A stretch of 64,000 bases of DNA from an uncultured Lachnospiraceae bacterium (GCA_902770965.1 CACXUY010000004.1:1-64000); one strand, 5' to 3'; numbered from the stretch's first letter, positions 1 to 7,944 are shown. Notes: generated by a model not told the origin, from the letters alone. Program-made: numbers and translations.

Positions 1-853
1 CGTCTACATAGACCGTGCCGCCGCCCCTGTCCGTACGGATGGCTGCGCTGGACTGGCCGTTGGTGGTCACGTCAAGGTTATAAGCATAGGTGATGCCGCC
101 GCCCGTGGTCATGATGCCGCCGGAACCGTCTCCGGTCGTAACGATTTTCGTGTCGCGGATTGTAACCGTGGTGCCGTCGCCGGCGGCTCCGTTCTGTCCG
201 CCGTTGCCGCCGTAACTGAACACGCCATTTGCGCCGTCAGCGTCCGAGGTGATTGTTCCGCCGGTGATCGTTGCTTTTGAACCGTCCTTAACGAGGACTG
301 CCGCGTTCAGGCCGTAGAAGTTGCAGCTGTCGCCGCCGTCGGAGTCGCCGGATTTGGTGACTGTCGGATTCGTGATGGTGACTTCATCGGAGGTGGAGAT
401 CAACAGTGCACTCTCATCGGCCGTGCTGCTGGTGTAGCTTTGACCGCTCTGAGAATCAGAGGAAGTGATCTCTGCCGCTCCTGAATATTCAATGTCCGCG
501 CTGCTTCCGCCTGGCGCACCGCCGGGACCGCCATTTCCATCCGGTTTGTCCGGAGGAGTGCCGCCGGGGCCGCCATTTCCGTCCGGTCTTTCCGGAGGAG
601 TGCCGCCGGGGCCGCCTTCAGGCGGCGTTCCATTGAAGCCGCTCTCCGAAGGTTCGCCGAGACTGTCTCCAGGAATATTGCCTTCTTCGTTTTTAGATGT
701 GTTCTCCGAATTATCCATTGTTTCTGTCTGTTTTGCTGAAGTGTTCGTATCTGTTTGATTGCCGGATGTGCTTGCGCTGTTTCCGCAGGCCGCGAGGCTG
801 AAGGTCAGCGTAGCCGCCGTTATAATTGCAAGCATCTTATTCATTCTTTTCAT
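1..853 (-). CDS. Secreted carbohydrate-binding-domain-like lipoprotein, 3' end beyond window
   Basis: Open for 284 codons from ATG at 853 and leaves the window without a stop. GGAGG lies a few bases before the start. The N-terminus has a lysine-rich start, a hydrophobic core and the lipobox LAAC, so export and lipidation are expected. A Ser/Thr/Asn-rich spacer follows, then a Pro/Gly segment with two nearly identical 14-residue units, then Gly/Asp/Thr-rich sequence with repeated short strands (TITGGTITSD, VTIRDTKIVTTGDG) typical of right-handed beta-helix or Cthe_2159-type carbohydrate-binding proteins. Such proteins often accompany CotH/VTC loci in Clostridia, but no such partner is adjacent here. 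The family call is by composition and motif style only. Function is unknown. Confidence 0.7.
   Translation of the reverse strand, partial: MKRMNKMLAIITAATLTFSLAACGNSASTSGNQTDTNTSAKQTETMDNSENTSKNEEGNIPGDSLGEPSESGFNGTPPEGGPGGTPPERPDGNGGPGGTPPDKPDGNGGPGGAPGGSSADIEYSGAAEITSSDSQSGQSYTSSTADESALLISTSDEVTITNPTVTKSGDSDGGDSCNFYGLNAAVLVKDGSKATITGGTITSDADGANGVFSYGGNGGQNGAAGDGTTVTIRDTKIVTTGDGSGGIMTTGGGITYAYNLDVTTNGQSSAAIRTDRGGGTVYVD
529..612 (-). repeat. 42-bp in-frame tandem duplication in lipoprotein gene
   Basis: Two consecutive 42-bp units with few mismatches encode the units GGPGGTPPDKPDGN and GGPGGTPPERPDGN in the linker between the lipobox and the beta-helix-like part. The boundaries are approximate. 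A partial third unit (GGPGGAPGGSS) follows. Confidence 0.7.
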
Positions 854-867
854 TAAGAAAACCTCCT

Positions 868-890
868 TCGTGTTTTATGACACGATTATA
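868..890 (-). promoter_or_regulatory. Putative promoter -10 with overlapping palindrome upstream of lipoprotein gene
   Basis: Reading towards the lipoprotein gene there is a perfect TATAAT at 890-885. It is followed at once by a palindrome, TCGTGT (868-873) and ACACGA (880-885), with a 6-bp centre. A palindrome just downstream of a -10 box is a plausible operator. No convincing -35 box is visible, which would fit an activated promoter. Inference from sequence only. Confidence 0.35.
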
Positions 891-934
891 GAGGAGATGT
901 ATTGAAAAAAGATTGAAGGTTTTGATAAATAGGG

Positions 935-1063
935 TTACCTAAAATCACCATTCAGTATGGCGTCGATCACGACACTCCCTGCATCGTACAGATTGTGCAT
1001 GGCGGGTTCAAATATATCCAACGTCTCGTCATTATCATTTTCGACCTTCTCGTTAAAACTGGT
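935..1063 (-). pseudogene. Possible 3' gene remnant
   Basis: On the minus strand, 43 codons are open up to a TAA at 935-937. The translation looks like ordinary globular protein and ends with the residues HNLYDAGSVVIDAILNGDFR. There is no start codon with a ribosome binding site, and an in-frame TAG lies directly upstream. It may be the tail of a decayed gene. I do not recognise the family, and chance cannot be excluded at this length. Confidence 0.25.
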
Positions 1064-1492
1064 AGGCTATTTTTGTTGCTGAAATATGCTTATAATTATC
1101 TTGCCTGAATGGGTTCGTTGTAGTATACTGAATGCAGTTGACTTGCTGGATGCAGTCTCTAAATGTAGAAAAATGTCATCTGCCTTGCTATGTTACGAAG
1201 AAGTGAATTGTGTCAAAAAACGCGACAATTTGCTTCGTGCCCACTTTTGGAAGGGATACAGGACACTTTTGAAATTTTCTGATAAATACGTCAAAAAACA
1301 CCTTCCAAAACCCCAGTAAAAGTTAGTAGTTTCATCAGTCGGGGTAGAAATGACACAAGCCCGCTTCAGGGCATTGACACCAATTCGATGCGAAATCACA
1401 TGTCCTACATGTAGATTTGTAGAAATGACACAAGCCCGCTTCAGGGCAGTTGTACAAAGTACAGAACAAATAACCGCTAACGACCGTTTATT
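938..1492. other. Gene-poor region between lipoprotein and PepSY genes
   Basis: No open frame here has a start, a ribosome binding site and protein-like composition. The region is AT-richer than its surroundings. Apart from the possible gene scrap at its left end it holds only the 30-bp direct repeat pair (1344-1448). Confidence 0.5.
1344..1448. repeat. Two identical 30-bp direct repeats 45 bp apart
   Basis: The units at 1344-1373 and 1419-1448 are identical over 30 bp. Both begin GTAGAAATGACACAAG and end with a GCCC...GGGC hairpin. The 45-bp intervening sequence is unique. A partly palindromic repeat with a unique spacer recalls a one-spacer CRISPR relic, but the spacer is long and no cas gene is in the window. 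Confidence 0.6.
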
Positions 1493-1540
1493 AAACAAAA
1501 AAAAGGGACGATTCCCCTGATCTGGGGTCTCGTCCCTTTG
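1493..1540 (-). terminator. Rho-independent terminator of PepSY gene
   Basis: Inverted repeat of about 18 bp per arm (AAAGGGACGA and matching TCGTCCCTTT, with an inner CCCC/GGGG stem), followed on the minus strand by an uninterrupted T run. It lies about 40 bp beyond the stop codon at 1577. Confidence 0.9.
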
Positions 1541-1576
1541 TCCGCTTCTATTGATATTTATTGACCTTGGTTCATA

Positions 1577-2320
1577 TCAATCCCTGTCTATATCGTACTC
1601 AAGTATTTTCCCGGAATACGCATCTATATCATACTCATACTCAGTGCGTCCGGAGCGGAACTCAATCTCGTACACTACCTTCCCGTCGTCCTTGTCGAGC
1701 TTTGCCTTCGTGAAGGATACAGACGATGCTGATTTCCCTGCATGTTTAAGAGCTATTGATTTAGCCTTGTCCACGCCGATGTAGCTGCCGCTGCTGGTGC
1801 TTGTCTTAGTGCCGGATGACTTGCTGGCAGAGGTCGTCTTAGACGCGGAGCTGCTGGAGGTAGTCTTTTTGGTAGTAGACTTGCTGGCCGAAGTAGTATT
1901 GGCTTTGGTCTCCTTCTGCTTTGAAGCGGCCTTGTTGGCGACACTCTTTAACTGCTTAAGCGTTGCAGATACGGTGGCATTCTTTTTTGCTTTGGCAAGT
2001 GAGATCTTCTTGACGCTCTTCTCCATTATTTTGCCGTCTGATGCCCGAAGCTCGTATTCGTATTCCTTTCCGTCCGCTTCGAACTCTACATCATAGACCA
2101 ACACTCCTTTTTCGTAATCGGTCTCGTAATGGAGATTTTTTGCCGAGGCAGAATCAACACCGGCGTCTGATAATGCAAGCGCGATCGCTTTATCAGAGTT
2201 AATATTTGTGGCCTTCTTTGCTGCGAACACTGTGTCTGTTCCGATCAGCATGAGGATGAGCAGCGCGCAGACTACCGATACCGCCGCAGTCATGTGTGTT
2301 GTGAATGTTCTTCTCTTCAT
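1577..2320 (-). CDS. Secreted protein with two PepSY domains
   Basis: 247 residues with a signal peptide (positively charged N-terminus, long hydrophobic stretch, cleavage after VFA near residue 33). The first PepSY domain covers roughly residues 40-105 and the second roughly 180-247. Each ends with the typical YEVEFE...YEYELDAxxGKILE pattern. Between them lies a Lys/Ser/Thr-rich linker of about 60 residues. PepSY proteins are usually extracytoplasmic modulators of proteases or binding modules at the cell surface; the target is unknown. AGGAG precedes the ATG at 2320. The gene stands alone, ends in a strong terminator and is divergent from the XRE cassette. Confidence 0.85.
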   Translation of the reverse strand: MKRRTFTTHMTAAVSVVCALLILMLIGTDTVFAAKKATNINSDKAIALALSDAGVDSASAKNLHYETDYEKGVLVYDVEFEADGKEYEYELRASDGKIMEKSVKKISLAKAKKNATVSATLKQLKSVANKAASKQKETKANTTSASKSTTKKTTSSSSASKTTSASKSSGTKTSTSSGSYIGVDKAKSIALKHAGKSASSVSFTKAKLDKDDGKVVYEIEFRSGRTEYEYDIDAYSGKILEYDIDRD

Positions 2321-2507
2321 AGATTTGTTCTCCTTTCATTTTTGAATTACAGCTTTCAGGTTACTTCTTTTGATTAGTTCTTGTTTGCCTCTGCTGTGTT
2401 ATCATCTTTATTGTGGCTTCATTTTATATAAGAAATATTAAACCATGATTAATAAACTATTTTTTTTCTCTTCTTTTATGGTTTTTTTTAAATACTAGTT
2501 GCAGATG

Positions 2508-2536
2508 TTGACTGGCAGAATCTTTTATACTATCAT
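2508..2536 (+). promoter_or_regulatory. Putative sigma-A promoter of XRE cassette
   Basis: TTGACT (2508-2513), a 17-bp spacer and TATCAT (2531-2536), about 150 bp before the XRE start. Confidence 0.5.
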
Positions 2537-2590
2537 CCAGTCAAAGATGGAATATCGCCGGACAGTTACGATATAAGAAGAGGATATACC

Positions 2591-2602
2591 GACAAGCTTG
2601 TC
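2591..2602. promoter_or_regulatory. Palindrome, candidate XRE operator
   Basis: Perfect 12-bp palindrome GACAAGCTTGTC between the promoter and the XRE gene. XRE regulators commonly bind such sites to control their own transcription. The assignment rests on position only. Confidence 0.3.
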
Positions 2603-2689
2603 TGGTCAAAAGACAAGGCATTTCTCGCTTTGTGTCGTGTTCTAATGATCAGGCTGACGGTATGCTGACAATGAAAGGAGGCGAGCTTC

Positions 2690-3292
2690 ATGGATCAGAT
2701 CAAGACAGGTGCTTTTTTGAAATTGTTAAGGAAGGAAAAGTGCCTCACGCAAGAGCAGCTTGCGGAAAGGCTGAATGTGTCCGGGAGAACGATATCGCGC
2801 TGGGAGACCGGCAGCAACATGCCGGATATAAGCTTGTTGGTTGAGATCGCTGATTTTTATGGAGTCAGCATATCGGAATTAATCGACGGAGAAAGGAAAA
2901 GCGAGGAAATGAAAGAAGAAGTCAAAGAAGTAGCCGACAAGATGGCTGACTATGCGGAAAATGAGAAAGCAACCATAATCAGGAATATAAGAAATCACAG
3001 TCTTTTAGGGGTCTGTTCCTATGTGATTATGGTGATATTGACGCTTGCCGTGCCGGAAGGATACAGCAGGATCACTGATATGATACATTTATTCTGTGAA
3101 ACATTCGTATATGTGTCTCTTATCATGATATTCCTCATATCCACAGGGCTGCTCTACAAAATCCAGAAAAAGCAGAGGGAGATCCGTATACCCAGGCTTT
3201 TATGGTTGGTTATCAGTGCAGTGACAGCGGCCGCGATTCCTGTTATAATTCTAGTGATCAAAAATTTCATTTTGGGAGGCGGAGCGGCATGA
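2690..3292 (+). CDS. XRE-family regulator with membrane-spanning C-terminus
   Basis: 200 residues. Residues about 8-62 form a classic XRE helix-turn-helix (LTQEQLAERLNVSGRTISRW, then PDISLLVEIADFYGVSISEL). A charged Glu/Lys linker follows, then about three hydrophobic segments (near 107-125, 138-160 and 173-195), so the regulator is probably anchored in the membrane. GAAAGGAGG precedes ATG 2690. Its TGA overlaps the start of the next small membrane-protein gene (ATGA), so the two are probably translationally coupled. Membrane-linked XRE regulators may sense envelope stress or control a linked membrane protein; the signal is unknown. Confidence 0.85.
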   Translation: MDQIKTGAFLKLLRKEKCLTQEQLAERLNVSGRTISRWETGSNMPDISLLVEIADFYGVSISELIDGERKSEEMKEEVKEVADKMADYAENEKATIIRNIRNHSLLGVCSYVIMVILTLAVPEGYSRITDMIHLFCETFVYVSLIMIFLISTGLLYKIQKKQREIRIPRLLWLVISAVTAAAIPVIILVIKNFILGGGAA

Positions 3293-3567
3293 AAAAACTC
3301 GACGCTTTTTTGAATATTTTGATGGGATCTTTCTTTGGCGTGTTTATAGGGAATACTATATCAAACTATCGTGAATACCGAGCCTTTCCGGAGATATATG
3401 AGATCCGCCCGGCTCCATGGTGGGTTTACGGCGCGTTGCCCAGCTTCATTTTATTTATCGCGGTGGTCGTAATATGCGTTGTGCTTAAATTCGTCATTCA
3501 CATTAAACTTAAGAAAAAAGACAGCGAGAGCGAGTGCGAAAGTATTTCAGATGCGGAAGCGAAATGA
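3289..3567 (+). CDS. Small membrane protein coupled to XRE regulator
   Basis: 92 residues with two hydrophobic segments (about 6-24 and 50-72) and a charged Lys/Glu/Ser tail. The start ATG 3289 overlaps the stop of the XRE gene by 4 nt and has GGGAGGCGG upstream. An in-frame start further upstream (3202) would overlap the XRE gene in another frame and lacks a binding site. Not recognised as a family. The pairing suggests it is the partner or target of the membrane-bound regulator. Confidence 0.7.
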   Translation: MKKLDAFLNILMGSFFGVFIGNTISNYREYRAFPEIYEIRPAPWWVYGALPSFILFIAVVVICVVLKFVIHIKLKKKDSESECESISDAEAK

Positions 3568-3641
3568 AAAAAGGTGGTGGGATCAAAGTACAAGGCGGCG
3601 GTTACGTCATCGTATAACGAGAGATGATTCTACAAAAAAAG

Positions 3642-3683
3642 GTAACTATTCGGCACCCCGGACTCGGGATGCTGAATAGTTAC
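3642..3683. repeat. Dispersed palindromic element A, short form
   Basis: 42-bp near-perfect hairpin. The ends are GTAACTATTC and GAATAGTTAC, and the inner arms are GCACCCCG and CGGGATGC. It lies between the convergent XRE cassette and the thioredoxin-like gene and could work as a bidirectional terminator. Related copies occur at 7437, 12190, 28494, 36660, 37051, 44256 and 59102. Confidence 0.85.
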
Positions 3684-3743
3684 GCCTATATCAATTATTC
3701 CGTTTTGAAATATACTATAACATCAAGAGCATGCGGCAGACAT

Positions 3744-4019
3744 TCACATGACCGCGTCCATCGCAGCCTTGATCTTTGTTTTTATTACGTCGAAGCTGTC
3801 GGAGGGAGAGGCCTCATACAGCTTTTTATCATCGCAGTAGATAGAGGGAACTCTGTAATAATCGTACTTGTCAGCGAGGGCGGCGTTCCTGCTCTCTTCC
3901 ACCCACTTGACCGGAAGATTCTTGTAGGCATCATTCTCGGTTATGAGTTCCTCGTAAGCCTTTCTGGCGTTCCTGCAATAAGGGCATCCCTCGAGATAAA
4001 ACACAATAAGCTCACTCAT
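3744..4019 (-). CDS. Glutaredoxin/thioredoxin-like protein with CPYC motif
   Basis: 91 residues with the redox motif CPYC at residues 12-15 after a beta strand, and a cis-Pro candidate in YRVPSIY, as in the thioredoxin fold. It probably acts as a small cytosolic disulfide reductase. The ATG at 4028 touches GGAGG directly, so the ATG at 4019, 9 nt from GGAGG, is preferred. It follows rsfS on the same strand after 30 bp and may be the last gene of that operon. The physiological partner is unknown. Confidence 0.8.
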   Translation of the reverse strand: MSELIVFYLEGCPYCRNARKAYEELITENDAYKNLPVKWVEESRNAALADKYDYYRVPSIYCDDKKLYEASPSDSFDVIKTKIKAAMDAVM

Positions 4020-4049
4020 GTCATCCATCCTCCATTTTTATAGACGGCT

Positions 4050-4418
4050 TTACTTCAGATCTTCGATATCCGTCACGACCTTTCCGTCGCGCCAGATTCT
4101 CTCGAGTCCATAGAAACGCCTGTCGTCACGCGAGAAAATATGAACAACGATATCGCCAAAATCAAGCAGCACCCAGTTCGCGGAGGAAAATCCCTCTACG
4201 CTGCGGCATTTGAAACCGGCTTTGTACATCTTCTCCTGCACGCTGTCAACAAGGGCCTGCACCTGATGTGAGTTCTCGCCGTTTGTGATCACGAAATAAT
4301 CAGCGATCGTACTTACATCCGCGATATCGATAACAGTGATATCTTCAGCTTTCTTATCCTGAAGCGCCTCATAAGTGACACGTACCATCTCTTTGGGGAT
4401 GCTTCTGTTCTCTTCCAT
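4050..4418 (-). CDS. rsfS: Ribosome silencing factor RsfS
   Basis: 122 residues, full length for the RsfS/Iojap family. Diagnostic stretches are IADYFVITNGENSHQVQALVD and WVLLDFGDIVVHIF. RsfS binds ribosomal protein L14 on the 50S subunit and blocks joining to 30S, saving energy under starvation. It lies directly after yqeK and near nadD, the usual order in Firmicutes. Confidence 0.95.
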   Translation of the reverse strand: MEENRSIPKEMVRVTYEALQDKKAEDITVIDIADVSTIADYFVITNGENSHQVQALVDSVQEKMYKAGFKCRSVEGFSSANWVLLDFGDIVVHIFSRDDRRFYGLERIWRDGKVVTDIEDLK

Positions 4419-4429
4419 AAAGACTCCTC

Positions 4430-4963
4430 CTAATTTGTTTCCTTTCCTGATATCAGGTTCTTATAATAATCGTAAGTATCCACAGACCTTTTGTCAATAG
4501 TAGTTTTTCTTGATCTCAAAAAAGCAAATGTATCGTCAAGGATCATGACCACCGTGCGGTGAAGATCGCTGAACGCGGTCTTACGGAGAAGCTGCAGCCT
4601 ATTGGCGGGCAGCCGTCCGTCGCGGCAAGGTTCGATGTAGTCAGCCACGAATATGATCTCTTCAAGCAAAGACATGCCCGGTCTTCCCGTCGTATGCCAT
4701 CTGATAGCTGACAGGATCTCCTCGTCTTCGATGCCGTATACTTCTTTCGCAAGCTTCGCGCCGACAGCTCCGTGTTCTAGGGCGCTCGCGGCCTCCTTGC
4801 CGCAGTCATGGAGCAGGCCTGCCAGCCGGGCTTTTTCGGTATCGACGCCGTAGCATGCCGCGAGCAGAACGGCGGTATCCGTGACTCCGAGAGTGTGCCT
4901 GTAACGCGATGGCCGGATGACCTGTCTTAGTTTTTTTGATATCTCAAGCTCGCTAGTCTGCAT
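4430..4963 (-). CDS. yqeK: HD-domain diadenosine tetraphosphatase YqeK
   Basis: 177 residues. The HD-domain metal-binding residues are visible in RYRHTLGV, LLHDCGK and IRWHTTGRPGMS, with FVADYIEP near the C-terminal third. The family hydrolyses Ap4A symmetrically. An upstream ATG at 5014 is possible, but GGAGG sits 7 nt before ATG 4963, which also begins where the conserved region begins. It belongs to the nadD-yqeK-rsfS group, although about 200 bp with no gene separates it from nadD here. Confidence 0.92.
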   Translation of the reverse strand: MQTSELEISKKLRQVIRPSRYRHTLGVTDTAVLLAACYGVDTEKARLAGLLHDCGKEAASALEHGAVGAKLAKEVYGIEDEEILSAIRWHTTGRPGMSLLEEIIFVADYIEPCRDGRLPANRLQLLRKTAFSDLHRTVVMILDDTFAFLRSRKTTIDKRSVDTYDYYKNLISGKETN

Positions 4964-5160
4964 AGGGCTGCCTCCTGCGTGGGGGGTTACTGCATAAGTC
5001 CGCTCAGCAATCATCCATCAGGCAGAAGTATGCGTTCAGGCTGACGGATGATCGCCGAAAGACAACAGGTAGTGATAAGAACCTGCGAAGCAGGTGGGAA
5101 AAGCGAATACCTGGCGCCAGGGGCTCATACAGTTGTTGATGTGGATGGCTTTAAGTAGAT

Positions 5161-5796
5161 TTACTGATCCGCAGGCAGCCTGGCATCCTTATAGAGTCCA
5201 TGGTTAAGGATATAATCATAGACTTCATCGGGAAGGGCTTCGGCGGGCCTGGTTCCATTTGCGATATACTCGCGTATCTCTGACGAAGATATATCCATAT
5301 TTTTATTCTTCAATCTTAGTATAATAGCGCCGAACCTCTCAGTCAAGCGGCTTATGGTCGCGTCAAGCTCGCCGTCTGTTACCTGGTCTTCGCGTTCGGC
5401 CACTATGACAGATGCCAGAGAGAAGATCCTGTCCGGCAGATACCATGTCTCCATGGAAGCCAGCGCGTCAGCCCCGGTAATGAAGTAAAAACGCGCATCG
5501 GGATAAAGCGCGGAAAGCTCCTCTAAAGTATCCACAGTGTAGGTGTGCCCGGTGCGCCTGATCTCTATATCCGAAGCCTCAAGACCATCGTGGCCTTTGA
5601 GGGCGAGCTCGACCATGGCGAGACGGTCTTCGGCAGGAGTGACCTTTCTTCCGACCCTGGTCTTGAAATAAGATTCGCCTGTGGGGATGAAGAGCACCAT
5701 ATCAAGAGAGTACCTGTCCTTGGCAAGTTCACCCAGGGCGATATGCGCCAGGTGGATAGGGTCAAATGTGCCGCCAAGTATTCCGATCTTTCTCAT
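5161..5796 (-). CDS. nadD: Nicotinate-nucleotide adenylyltransferase
   Basis: 211 residues. The nucleotidyltransferase signature GGTFDPIHLAH is at the N-terminus and ISSSEIREYI near the C-terminus. It adenylates nicotinate mononucleotide in NAD synthesis. Its ATG overlaps the stop of yhbY (ATGA, 5793-5796), so translation is coupled. Confidence 0.96.
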   Translation of the reverse strand: MRKIGILGGTFDPIHLAHIALGELAKDRYSLDMVLFIPTGESYFKTRVGRKVTPAEDRLAMVELALKGHDGLEASDIEIRRTGHTYTVDTLEELSALYPDARFYFITGADALASMETWYLPDRIFSLASVIVAEREDQVTDGELDATISRLTERFGAIILRLKNKNMDISSSEIREYIANGTRPAEALPDEVYDYILNHGLYKDARLPADQ

Positions 5797-6101
5797 ATCT
5801 TCTTCCTTGATTCGGGAAGAACGATCTTATTCTTTTTCTTAGGGTTCTCACGGTACAGCACCACCTTGTGGCCTATCTTTGTCACAAGCTGAGAACGGGT
5901 TCTCTCGGCCAGTGTCCTCGCGGAATCCTCCTCGTCATCTCCCATGTTCTTCAGCAGCGTGAGCTTCACCAGCTCGCGGGCAGTCAGCGCTTCATCGACG
6001 GCATTCACCACTTCAGGCGTGATCCCCGCCTTTCCTATCGAGAAAACAGGCTCCATTCCTGCCGCCAGACCTATCAGATAGCTTCTTTGTTTGCTGGTCA
6101 T
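5793..6101 (-). CDS. yhbY: Ribosome assembly RNA-binding protein YhbY
   Basis: 102 residues of the CRS1/YhbY (KH-like) fold: MTSKQRSYLIGLAAG, then IGKAGITPEVVNAVDEAL, and a GHKVVLYR end. The family associates with pre-50S particles. The typical family start MTSKQR is at 6101. A longer frame to 6155 would overlap obgE and add residues not typical of the family. Confidence 0.92.
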   Translation of the reverse strand: MTSKQRSYLIGLAAGMEPVFSIGKAGITPEVVNAVDEALTARELVKLTLLKNMGDDEEDSARTLAERTRSQLVTKIGHKVVLYRENPKKKNKIVLPESRKKI

Positions 6102-6138
6102 ATCCTGATTTCCAAATCCTTTCTCTCTATATATTCTC

Positions 6139-7422
6139 TTATTCCAGATATTCAAAGGTATGCCCGTACAGCCTCACGGTATCGCCTTCCTGTATGCCTT
6201 CTTTCTTGAGCCTCCTGTAGACTCCTCTTTCGCTCATGAATTTTTGGAAGAAGGCAAAGCCCTTCTCGGACTCGAGGTTCGTGTAGCCTAACATCTTCTC
6301 GATGAGCGGTCCTTCGACAACATATTCGCCAGCGTCGTTGCGCTTCACGGTAAAAGGAAGGTCGGGCTCATCAATGACAGGTATGTATTCCTTCTCAAAT
6401 ACGACTGTTTCTTCGGGCATGCGCTTCAGCAGCTGCCAGACATGGGCCAGGAGTTCCTTCACGCCTTCACCGGTGACCGCGGATATGGCAAATACCTCAT
6501 ATTCTGGTTCATAAGCATCCTTCAGGCGCCGGATGGGATCTTCCTCGCCTTCATCCACGAGTATGACGTCTGCCTTATTAGCGACTATGATCTGAGGCAG
6601 CTTCGCCAGCTTCTCTCCATAAGAATGCAGCTCGTTGTTGATGACGCGCACGTCCTCGACAGGGTCGCGGTACTCAGTGCCTGCGGCGTCCACGACATGG
6701 AGCAGGAGCTTCGTGCGCTCAAGATGCCGGAGAAAATCATGGCCGAGTCCCTGCCCCTCGGAAGCCCCCTCTATGAGACCGGGAATGTCTGCCATAACAA
6801 AGCTGCTTCCCTCACCTACGCCTACCACGCCCAATATAGGGTTGAGGGTGGTGAAAGGATAATCTGCGATCTTCGGAGTTGCATTGCTGACGCGGCTGAG
6901 CAGGGTAGATTTCCCTGCGTTAGGGAAGCCGACAAGACCGACGTCGGCGATCACCTTGAGCTCGAGGATGACGGTCATCTCGGTGCCGGGCTTCCCCGCC
7001 TGGGCGTACTTTGGAGCCTGCATGACGGCGGTGGCATAGTGCATGTTGCCCTGGCCTCCGCGGCCGCCTGAGAGTATGACCTCGCGGTTATTGCCGCCGG
7101 ACATGTCCGTGATGACCTTGCCGCTCTTCTCATCCCTCACGACAGTTCCCTCAGGAACCTTTATGACGAGGCTCTCGCCGTTCTTGCCATGGCAGCGCCT
7201 CTTGCCGCCTTCCTGGCCGTTGCCCGCGAAATACTTGCGCATGTGCCTGAAATCATTCAGGGTGTTCAAGCCCTTGTCTACCTCGAATATGATGTCTCCG
7301 CCCTTGCCGCCGTCTCCGCCATCGGGACCTCCGTTTGGCACGAAAAGCTCGCGGCGAAAACTCACATGACCGTTGCCGCCGCTGCCGGAGCGAATAACTA
7401 TCTTAACGCTGTCTTTAAACAT
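6139..7422 (-). CDS. obgE: GTPase ObgE/CgtA
   Basis: 427 residues. The Gly-rich Obg domain is at about 1-157 (GGNGHVSFRRE, GGPDGGDGGKGGD), the G domain with P-loop GFPNAGKS at about 165 and the NKAD motif follows, and there is an OCT domain at the end. It is a 50S assembly and stringent-response GTPase. Start chosen at 7422 (MFKDSVK), 6 nt after AGGTG, rather than the out-of-family ATG at 7431. The gene follows rpmA after about 200 bp that contain a terminator and half an A element, so it may have its own promoter. Confidence 0.96.
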   Translation of the reverse strand: MFKDSVKIVIRSGSGGNGHVSFRRELFVPNGGPDGGDGGKGGDIIFEVDKGLNTLNDFRHMRKYFAGNGQEGGKRRCHGKNGESLVIKVPEGTVVRDEKSGKVITDMSGGNNREVILSGGRGGQGNMHYATAVMQAPKYAQAGKPGTEMTVILELKVIADVGLVGFPNAGKSTLLSRVSNATPKIADYPFTTLNPILGVVGVGEGSSFVMADIPGLIEGASEGQGLGHDFLRHLERTKLLLHVVDAAGTEYRDPVEDVRVINNELHSYGEKLAKLPQIIVANKADVILVDEGEEDPIRRLKDAYEPEYEVFAISAVTGEGVKELLAHVWQLLKRMPEETVVFEKEYIPVIDEPDLPFTVKRNDAGEYVVEGPLIEKMLGYTNLESEKGFAFFQKFMSERGVYRRLKKEGIQEGDTVRLYGHTFEYLE

Positions 7423-7436
7423 ATGCATCACCTGTT

Positions 7437-7449
7437 GCTGAATAGTTAC
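7437..7449. repeat. Half of palindromic element A
   Basis: GCTGAATAGTTAC matches the right end of element A exactly. The left half is absent. It lies just upstream of obgE. Confidence 0.5.
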
Positions 7450-7527
7450 ATATTATGATGATTCATCTAAACTCTTCTTGGTTCTTCTGCGTCCCAGGTC
7501 GTGCCGAACAGCAGCATATCACGACAG

Positions 7528-7574
7528 AAAAACCGTAACGGACCTGACCGGGACTAGTCCGTGATCAGATCCGT
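7528..7574 (-). terminator. Terminator after rplU-rpmA
   Basis: Long imperfect hairpin on the minus strand (arms beginning CGGATCTGA and ending GTCAGGTCCG), followed by GGTTTTTCTG. It lies 45-90 bp beyond the rpmA stop. Confidence 0.7.
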
Positions 7575-7618
7575 TGCAACATCAAGTCAATATTCAACGT
7601 GTTCGACAATCAATGCCA

Positions 7619-7906
7619 TCACTCGGCAACGACTGCTTCTGCGACAACCTCTTCTCTGGGATAGACAGAGCAGCGCTTCTTGTCTCTTCCAAGACGCTCG
7701 AAGCGGACAACGCCGTCGACCTTCGCGAACAGGGTGTCATCGCTGCCGCGGCCGACATTGACTCCGGGATGGATCTTCGTGCCGCGCTGGCGGTAAAGGA
7801 TGTTGCCAGCAAGGACGAACTGACCGTCAGCTCTCTTCGCCCCAAGTCGTTTGGACTCGGAATCTCTTCCGTTCTTAGTTGAACCTACGCCTTTTTTATG
7901 TGCCAT
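7619..7906 (-). CDS. rpmA: 50S ribosomal protein L27, leaderless form
   Basis: 95 residues, clearly bL27 ([20 protein letters not shown]). Firmicute L27 usually begins with a short LQFFA-type leader removed by the protease Prp, whose gene normally lies between rplU and rpmA. Here the protein starts directly at the mature N-terminus, and only 38 bp separate it from rplU, so there is no prp. The sequence upstream of ATG 7906 encodes no LQFFA-like peptide in any near frame. A GGAGG lies 11 nt before the start. Confidence 0.96.
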   Translation of the reverse strand: MAHKKGVGSTKNGRDSESKRLGAKRADGQFVLAGNILYRQRGTKIHPGVNVGRGSDDTLFAKVDGVVRFERLGRDKKRCSVYPREEVVAEAVVAE

Positions 7907-7944
7907 GACTAAATATACCTCCAGTCTTGTGAAAATCCAGCGGA

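Larger units (their letters stand above)
2321..2689. other. Divergent regulatory region between PepSY and XRE genes
   Basis: 369 bp without a gene. It contains a T-rich tract (about 2461-2492), the XRE-side promoter at 2508-2536 and a perfect 12-bp palindrome at 2591-2602. No RNA family was recognised. Confidence 0.5.

Noticed and set aside
1086-1319. 77-codon plus-strand frame in the gene-poor region
   Set aside because: No ribosome binding site, unusual composition and no family resemblance.
1344-1448. CRISPR array
   Set aside because: Only two repeats, a 45-bp interval and no cas gene. Reported as an orphan direct repeat instead.
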